A DNA stretch of 9,511 bases from assembly GCA_029978815.1 (NCBI GenBank), contig JAPOIQ010000027.1:1-9511 (forward strand), given 5' to 3'. A model generated the notes under the pieces. That model was not told the origin of the DNA. It was given only the letters and a program-made list of their open reading frames with translations, and searched no databases. A program made the position numbers and the translations under genes. Source of the DNA: a bacterium (GTDB lineage: Bacteria > Actinomycetota > Acidimicrobiia > Acidimicrobiales > Ilumatobacteraceae). Numbering within the stretch: the stretch's first letter is position 1; each line of letters begins with the position of its first letter. Shown here in pieces: positions 5,477 through 9,511 of the stretch.

Positions 5477-7420
5477 ATGCCAGACAAGCCGTGGATGATG
5501 CGCACCTACTCAGGTCACTCAACTGCTCGCGCGTCAAATGAGCTGTATCGAACCAATCTTGCGAAAGGTCAGACCGGTCTCTCCATTGCATTCGACCTGC
5601 CGACGCAAACTGGGTTTGATCCAGATGCTGAGCAGGCTCGCGGCGAGGTCGGCAAGGTCGGCGTGCCAGTTGCGCATATCGGCCATATGAGAACGCTGCT
5701 CGACAGCATTCCACCTGAACAAATGAACACCTCAATGACGATCAACGCTTCGGCAGCGTGGCTGCTTGCGCTCTACGTTGCTAACGCCGCGGAACAAGGC
5801 GTTCCCTCCGCAGATCTTCGCGGCACGACACAAAACGACATCGTCAAGGAGTACCTCTCGCGCGGGACCTACATCTTCCCTCCTGAGGCTTCACGGCGAC
5901 TCATCGTCGACATGATCGTCTGGTGTCACGAGAACGCACCTTCATGGAACCCGATGAATGTCTGTTCGTACCACCTGCAAGAAGCGGGAGCGACCCCCGT
6001 GCAAGAAATTGCCTACGCAATGGCGACCGCCATCGACATACTCGATGCGGTCAAAGCCTCAGGGCAGATTTCCGATGATGAATTCACTGGAGTATTCGGT
6101 TCGATCTCATTCTTTGTCAATGCCGGAATCAAGTTCATCGAAGAAATCTGCAAATTGCGAGCAATGACAGACATGTGGGCTGACATTGGTCGAACCCGAT
6201 ACGGGGTCACGGACGAGAAGGCACTCCGCTTCCGTTACGGGGTGCAGGTCAATTCGCTTGGTCTCACCGAATCTCAACCCGAAAATAACGTGCAGCGAAT
6301 TGTGTTAGAGATGCTCGCAGTGACGCTCTCTAAGCATGCACGCGCCCGGTCGGTTCAGTTGCCGGCATGGAATGAGGCACTGGGTCTTCCAACTCCTTGG
6401 GATCAGCAATGGTCACTTCGAATGCAACAGGTGCTCGCATTTGAAACCGACCTCCTCAACTACGACGACATCTTCGACGGATCACAGGTCATCGAGCGAC
6501 GTACGTCTGAATTGCGTGAGGAGGCAGAAGCGGAACTGAACGATGTCCTTGAACTTGGTGGAGCCTTCGCTGCAATCGACACCCTCAAGTCTCGTCTTGT
6601 TGGATCAATGGCCGATCGCACACGCCGTATTTCATCGGGTGAGCAAACCGTTGTCGGAGTGAACTCGTTCACCGAGTCGGAGCCTTCACCGCTTGGCGGC
6701 TCAGAGGCGATTCTTCGAGTCGATCCGGCAGTTGAGGCCGAGACGATCGCCGATGTCGTTACGTGGCGCCTCGAACGAGATCAGGCTGCAGTTGACCAAG
6801 CGCTAGCGGGTCTGCGCGATGCCGCAGTGAATGGCTCGAACATCATGGAAGCGTCGATCGCTCTTGCAAATGCTGGAGGGACGACGGGCGAGTGGGGCTC
6901 GACTCTTCGGGAGATCTTTGGGGAATACCGGGCTCCTACCGGCATTGGTGCAACAACCCGTTCTGACCACTCCCTGTCGGCTGTCGCCGCAAAAGTTCGT
7001 GAGATGGCTGGGGGACCTCCCCGACTCCTCGTCGCAAAACCAGGCCTCGATGGCCACTCCAATGGCGCGGAACAAATTGCTGTTGCAGCTCGTGATTCCG
7101 GGATGGAAGTTGTCTACGCAGGAATTCGCTCCACCATCGAACAGATCGCGTCAACCGCTCGTGACGAAGATCCAGACGTGATCGGGTTGTCGATTCTTTC
7201 TGGATCTCATCTCGAGCTCGTTCCTGATGTGGTGCAGCGTGTTCGAGCACTTGGTGTTGACGCTCCGATCGTCGTAGGCGGAATCATTCCTGACGAAGAT
7301 CAGAGCCAATTACTCAGTAGTGGCGTCGCCGCGGTGTACACCCCGAAGGATTACGAACTTGCGGGCATCATGACCGATATCTGTGAACTTGCCTCACAGC
7401 ATCGCCTCAATCAGAACTAA
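5477..7420 (+). CDS. ecm: Ethylmalonyl-CoA mutase / MeaA-type B12-dependent mutase
   Basis: A 647-residue coenzyme B12-dependent acyl-CoA mutase in one chain. The N-terminal TIM barrel opens R-T-Y-S-G-H-S-T, with F-D-L-P-T-Q-T-G-F-D-P (39-49), and holds Tyr11, Arg129 (L-S-R-G-T-Y-I-F-P-P) and His166 (S-Y-H-L-Q-E-A-G-A), equivalents of the methylmalonyl-CoA mutase residues Tyr89, Arg207 and His244. The C-terminal cobalamin domain has D525-G-H527-S-N-G530 with the base-off His ligand, then L-S-I-L-S-G-S and V-V-G-G-I-I-P. R-T-Y-x-G-H-S-T (methylmalonyl-CoA mutases read R-Q-Y-A-G-F-S-T), the short N-terminus and the overall match to remembered MeaA/Ecm sequences favour ethylmalonyl-CoA mutase, which forms methylsuccinyl-CoA in the ethylmalonyl-CoA pathway. 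Methylmalonyl- or isobutyryl-type activity is not excluded. The start at 5477 is chosen by GAGGAG at 5464-5469. Third gene of the operon; its 3' end overlaps the opposing dioxygenase gene by 14 bp. Confidence 0.9.
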   Translation: MPDKPWMMRTYSGHSTARASNELYRTNLAKGQTGLSIAFDLPTQTGFDPDAEQARGEVGKVGVPVAHIGHMRTLLDSIPPEQMNTSMTINASAAWLLALYVANAAEQGVPSADLRGTTQNDIVKEYLSRGTYIFPPEASRRLIVDMIVWCHENAPSWNPMNVCSYHLQEAGATPVQEIAYAMATAIDILDAVKASGQISDDEFTGVFGSISFFVNAGIKFIEEICKLRAMTDMWADIGRTRYGVTDEKALRFRYGVQVNSLGLTESQPENNVQRIVLEMLAVTLSKHARARSVQLPAWNEALGLPTPWDQQWSLRMQQVLAFETDLLNYDDIFDGSQVIERRTSELREEAEAELNDVLELGGAFAAIDTLKSRLVGSMADRTRRISSGEQTVVGVNSFTESEPSPLGGSEAILRVDPAVEAETIADVVTWRLERDQAAVDQALAGLRDAAVNGSNIMEASIALANAGGTTGEWGSTLREIFGEYRAPTGIGATTRSDHSLSAVAAKVREMAGGPPRLLVAKPGLDGHSNGAEQIAVAARDSGMEVVYAGIRSTIEQIASTARDEDPDVIGLSILSGSHLELVPDVVQRVRALGVDAPIVVGGIIPDEDQSQLLSSGVAAVYTPKDYELAGIMTDICELASQHRLNQN

Positions 7421-8108
7421 CAAGTCGCTCGCGTTCAACCCACGCCTCAAGCGAAGGCGATGACTCAAAACTCGTAATCAGCGCGTACCTCGGCGCGTCA
7501 CCCGGATGCACAACGACGTGCCAAAGCCGCTGGGTATCAACGATGAAACGAGAACCCTTATGCAATGGCACTCGCCGCTCAGTCGCCGGATCCGGCAAGC
7601 CTTCAGCATCATTGTCCATTAAGAGCATGTAACTGTCAGGACAGTCGGTGAGTTCAACCCAGGTGCGCACGACCCACCCCTCACCGTCGGGATTAAATCG
7701 ATTGTTGTCATCGCGATGGATCGACCGAATAGCGGTCTCACGATCTTGCGGTTCAAGTTTGATGACTCGCACACGACCGAAGTTGGCACCAACACCATCG
7801 ACATAGGAGCGCAAAGTCGGAGCAATCTCAGCATTCGACGTCCACAACGCGTCTTTGTCGGTCTTGCCTTTATCCCAAAATCCGCGGCAATCAAGTTCAC
7901 CATCGGCCGATGCAAGCGGGGCAAAGTTTGTGTCGCCACCGCTCTTCCAATCCATGTATTCAAGTCGTTCCCACTCTTCAACAGGAATATGCATCGGCAT
8001 GGGTGACAGTTCGACCACGCCGTCGCGATCGAGGGCGTTCATTCGGAAGTGATCGGTATGAAGCGGAATCTTGACGCTCCAATGTTCACTGGTTGGCCAG
8101 AAGGTCAT
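7407..8108 (-). CDS. Aspartyl/asparaginyl beta-hydroxylase-like 2OG-Fe(II) dioxygenase
   Basis: A 233-residue protein whose C-terminal half has the jelly-roll dioxygenase pattern: I-H131-R-D133 as proximal iron ligands, R-L-W-H197 as the distal histidine, and Arg207 (A-P-R-Y-A-L-I) ten residues later as the likely 2-oxoglutarate anchor. The same ten-residue His-to-Arg spacing occurs in human aspartyl beta-hydroxylase (His725, Arg735). The core also contains V-V-R-T-W-V-E-L-T-D-C-P-D-S-Y-M-L-L-M-D, typical of the family. The first about 95 residues show no recognisable motif. No signal peptide or membrane segment is visible. The ATG at 8108 has a TACACT box 7 nt upstream, so a leaderless transcript is likely. 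Substrate unknown: a protein Asp/Asn side chain, free amino acid or small metabolite are all possible. The last 14 bp overlap the end of ecm on the other strand. Confidence 0.72.
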   Translation of the reverse strand: MTFWPTSEHWSVKIPLHTDHFRMNALDRDGVVELSPMPMHIPVEEWERLEYMDWKSGGDTNFAPLASADGELDCRGFWDKGKTDKDALWTSNAEIAPTLRSYVDGVGANFGRVRVIKLEPQDRETAIRSIHRDDNNRFNPDGEGWVVRTWVELTDCPDSYMLLMDNDAEGLPDPATERRVPLHKGSRFIVDTQRLWHVVVHPGDAPRYALITSFESSPSLEAWVERERLVSSD

Positions 8109-8115
8109 GTCACTG

Positions 8116-8121
8116 AGTGTA
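8116..8121 (-). promoter_or_regulatory. -10 box TACACT of the dioxygenase gene
   Basis: TACACT (TANNNT class) on the minus strand ends 7 nt before the ATG at 8108, consistent with a leaderless or one-base-leader mRNA. No good -35 is seen. It gives the dioxygenase its own promoter in the 56-bp gap behind the LysM gene. Confidence 0.45.
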
Positions 8122-8141
8122 TGGAATCACGCGAAGTGCTG

Positions 8142-8151
8142 TGGTGCACCA
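8142..8151. repeat. 10-bp perfect palindrome TGGTGCACCA upstream of the dioxygenase gene
   Basis: A perfect palindrome without a spacer lies about 20 bp upstream of the TACACT -10 box, covering part of the -35 zone. The position suits an operator, but a palindrome this short can arise by chance. It is not followed by a T-tract, so it is not a terminator for the LysM gene. Confidence 0.25.
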
Positions 8152-8164
8152 ACACGCTCTCGCC

Positions 8165-8536
8165 TTATCCTGCGTTCGCCACCGTTGAGTCGGGTGGCAG
8201 GGTGACAATGACGAAACCCTTCGGGATTTCAATGATTTCTCCGACCTGGATATCACTCGCATTCTCGAGATCGTTCAATTCAACGATCTGTTTCATCGGG
8301 ACTCCAAATCCAGCGGCAATTGCCGACAGTGTGTCTCCGGAGCGAATCTCGTAAAAGTATCGATTTGTATCGGGCAATGTCGTTGTCGTCGAAGTAGTCG
8401 TCGTTGTTTGGATCGGAGGCAATGGGTCAAGAGAAAGATCACTACCACCACAACTGACTGTCATCGCAAGGACGGCGGCCGAAATACCCAGCAGACGCGC
8501 TCGGCTCGAAAGTGCTGTATCCATTGATTTCGGCAT
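8165..8536 (-). CDS. Small LysM-domain lipoprotein
   Basis: A 123-residue secreted protein. The N-terminus (M-P-K-S-M-D-T-A-L-S-S-R-A-R) is basic and is followed by a hydrophobic stretch L-L-G-I-S-A-A-V-L-A-M and a lipobox-like T-V-S-C29, so it is probably diacylated on Cys29 and anchored to the outer face of the membrane. A Pro/Thr-rich linker (38-55, with five- and four-Thr runs) leads to one LysM domain (about 60-105: Y-E-I-R-S-G-D-T-L-S-A-I-A, then V-G-E-I-I-E-I-P), which binds peptidoglycan or chitin-like glycans. No catalytic domain is present, so it is likely a wall-attachment or scaffold protein. The frame is open to 8590, but that start would bury the signal peptide behind an Arg-rich stretch; ATG 8536 is preferred and ATG 8524 is possible. 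GGAGG at 8550-8554 is rather far (13 nt) from the chosen start. Confidence 0.8.
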   Translation of the reverse strand: MPKSMDTALSSRARLLGISAAVLAMTVSCGGSDLSLDPLPPIQTTTTTSTTTTLPDTNRYFYEIRSGDTLSAIAAGFGVPMKQIVELNDLENASDIQVGEIIEIPKGFVIVTLPPDSTVANAG

Positions 8537-8561
8537 GTGTGTCAGATGTCCTCCACTGAGA

Positions 8562-8567
8562 ACTCTA
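8562..8567 (-). promoter_or_regulatory. Possible -10 box TAGAGT of the LysM lipoprotein gene
   Basis: TAGAGT (TANNNT class) on the minus strand lies 25 nt before the ATG at 8536. It would give a leader of roughly 18-20 nt that includes GGAGG (8550-8554). It sits 14 bp from the opposing -10 candidate at 8582-8587, so the two divergent promoters would overlap and compete. Confidence 0.35.
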
Positions 8568-8581
8568 CGTCGCCTGCGCCC

Positions 8582-8587
8582 TAGCCT
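8582..8587 (+). promoter_or_regulatory. -10 box TAGCCT of the alpha/beta hydrolase gene
   Basis: TAGCCT (TANNNT class) ends 7 nt before the GTG at 8595, again the leaderless spacing. No Shine-Dalgarno precedes the GTG. Together these support GTG 8595 as start of a frame that lacks an ATG near its N-terminus. Confidence 0.4.
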
Positions 8588-8594
8588 CACGCTG

Positions 8595-9511
8595 GTGAAT
8601 TCCCCTAGAACGTTTCCAGGAGCTGTAACGCCGCACCGCCACTACCGGGTCGATGCTGATGGAGTCGGTATCGCGGTCAACGAATGGGGCAACGAGAACG
8701 ACCCTGTGCTCGCCCTCGTTCATGGTGGAGCAGATTTTTCTCGCACCTTCGACGTGTTCGCTCCGTTGCTTGCGGCAGCCGGTTGGCGCGTCGTCGCATG
8801 GGACTATCGAGGACACGGCGATAGCGATCACACTCATCTCTATTCATTCGAGGCTGACCTCCGTGACGCTGTTCGAGTTCTTGACACCGTCGCTCCTCAT
8901 CGGCCAATTGCGGTTGTCGGGCATTCAAAGGGTGGCGCCATCATGACCTCCCTTGCCGAGGCACAACCATTTCGTTTCCGCTCGTTCGTCAATCTCGACG
9001 GGATTCCCTACCGGCGACCTGGCCCTGACCTGCCCGAGTACCAACGGGCAGACGCAATGAACACCGAGATCACCGCATGGCTCGAACACCGGCGGCGGAC
9101 CGCAACCGGGTCACGAAAACCCGGAACGATCGAAGAACTTGCACGCCGCCGGGCCCAGATGAATCCACGTCTCTCCACAGAGTGGCTCGAATATCTCGTC
9201 ACCGTCGGCGCCCGAGAGGATGCAGATGGGTGGCGTTGGAAATTAGACCCATCGATGCGGATGGGAGGCTTTGGTCCGTGGCGACCAGAATTTGGATTAT
9301 TCCGACTGAGTGGGCTCGGAGTTCCGTTCCTCGGTGTCCTCGTCGGAGCCGATGAACCAATGGGCTGGGGGACAAAACCTCATCAGGTCGAGAAATGGAT
9401 TCCCCGCCATGGGCGACTCGAATATTTCGAGGACATCGGGCACTTTATTCATATTGAGCAACCGCAGATGGTTGCAGATATGGCTCTTGAATTTCTCGGG
9501 GATCCGTCATG
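8595..9511 (+). CDS. Alpha/beta hydrolase, stop codon cut off by right edge
   Basis: A frame open from a GTG at 8595 to the window end (305 full codons plus T-G). The final bases read tca-tg, so the next base being A would give a TGA stop directly after ...F-L-G-D-P-S, a natural family length. The alpha/beta-hydrolase core is complete: oxyanion strand L-V-H-G-G-A-D-F, W-D-Y-R-G-H-G-D-S-D, nucleophile elbow G-H110-S111-K-G-G, acid Asp253 in V-G-A-D-E-P, and histidine His283 in D-I-G-H-F-I-H-I-E-Q-P. The segment between about 130 and 215 is an Arg-rich lid that sets the substrate. No signal peptide is visible, so it is probably cytoplasmic. It could be an esterase, epoxide hydrolase or haloalkane-type enzyme; the K-G-G elbow and Ser nucleophile favour an esterase/lipase-like reaction. 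It diverges from the LysM gene. An ATG at 9509-9511 could also start an overlapping next gene. Confidence 0.85.
   Translation, partial: MNSPRTFPGAVTPHRHYRVDADGVGIAVNEWGNENDPVLALVHGGADFSRTFDVFAPLLAAAGWRVVAWDYRGHGDSDHTHLYSFEADLRDAVRVLDTVAPHRPIAVVGHSKGGAIMTSLAEAQPFRFRSFVNLDGIPYRRPGPDLPEYQRADAMNTEITAWLEHRRRTATGSRKPGTIEELARRRAQMNPRLSTEWLEYLVTVGAREDADGWRWKLDPSMRMGGFGPWRPEFGLFRLSGLGVPFLGVLVGADEPMGWGTKPHQVEKWIPRHGRLEYFEDIGHFIHIEQPQMVADMALEFLGDPS

Noticed and set aside
8400..8425. Trinucleotide-like repeat (cgtcgtcgaagtagtcgtcg pattern)
   Set aside because: It encodes the Thr-rich linker of the LysM lipoprotein and needs no separate explanation as a repeat element.
1..9511. Mobile element, phage, CRISPR or defence island
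   Set aside because: No transposase, integrase, terminal repeats, direct-repeat arrays or defence-type domains are visible, and the genes look like ordinary chromosomal metabolism genes.

Overview
The window reads as chromosomal DNA of a high-GC actinobacterium. A marine or freshwater member of the Acidimicrobiia is my best guess. The guess rests on moderate GC, dense packing, GTG and TTG starts, a B12-dependent ethylmalonyl-CoA-type mutase, and several starts that look leaderless, with a TANNNT box 6-7 nt before the start codon. I see no mobile element, CRISPR array, tRNA or rRNA. About 95% is coding and no gap exceeds about 160 bp.

Left part (1-3155). A minus-strand pair holds an ArsI/CadI-type glyoxalase-fold protein followed by the start of an ACT-domain protein that runs off the left edge. 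It diverges from a Gfo/Idh/MocA oxidoreductase over only 30 bp. A minus-strand protein of unknown function (1607-2263) follows, tail-to-tail with the oxidoreductase. It diverges over 160 bp from a CoA-pyrophosphatase-like Nudix hydrolase, and that gap holds two palindromic elements.

Centre (3160-7420). A peptidase S51-like/class I glutamine amidotransferase-like protein (minus) diverges from a three-gene plus-strand operon: a 3-hydroxybutyryl-CoA dehydrogenase-type enzyme, aat (leucyl/phenylalanyl-tRNA-protein transferase) and an ethylmalonyl-CoA mutase (ecm/meaA type). The 92-bp divergent gap carries well-placed -10 boxes in both directions. The dehydrogenase and mutase could act before and after crotonyl-CoA carboxylation in C2 or C4 acyl-CoA assimilation. 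Aat belongs to the N-degron protein turnover pathway and seems a passenger in the operon.

Right part (7407-9511). The mutase gene overlaps tail-to-tail with a minus-strand 2-oxoglutarate/Fe(II) dioxygenase of the aspartyl/asparaginyl beta-hydroxylase type. Behind it is a small LysM lipoprotein gene (minus). This diverges from an alpha/beta hydrolase (plus, GTG start) that is complete except for the last base or bases at the right edge.

No clearly new multi-gene system is visible. The points most worth following up are the altered cofactor loop of the dehydrogenase (two glycines lost, Arg-Gly-Arg where NAD enzymes carry an acid), the S51-like protein that seems to lack its catalytic histidine, the unknown 1607-2263 protein, and the recurring leaderless-promoter geometry.
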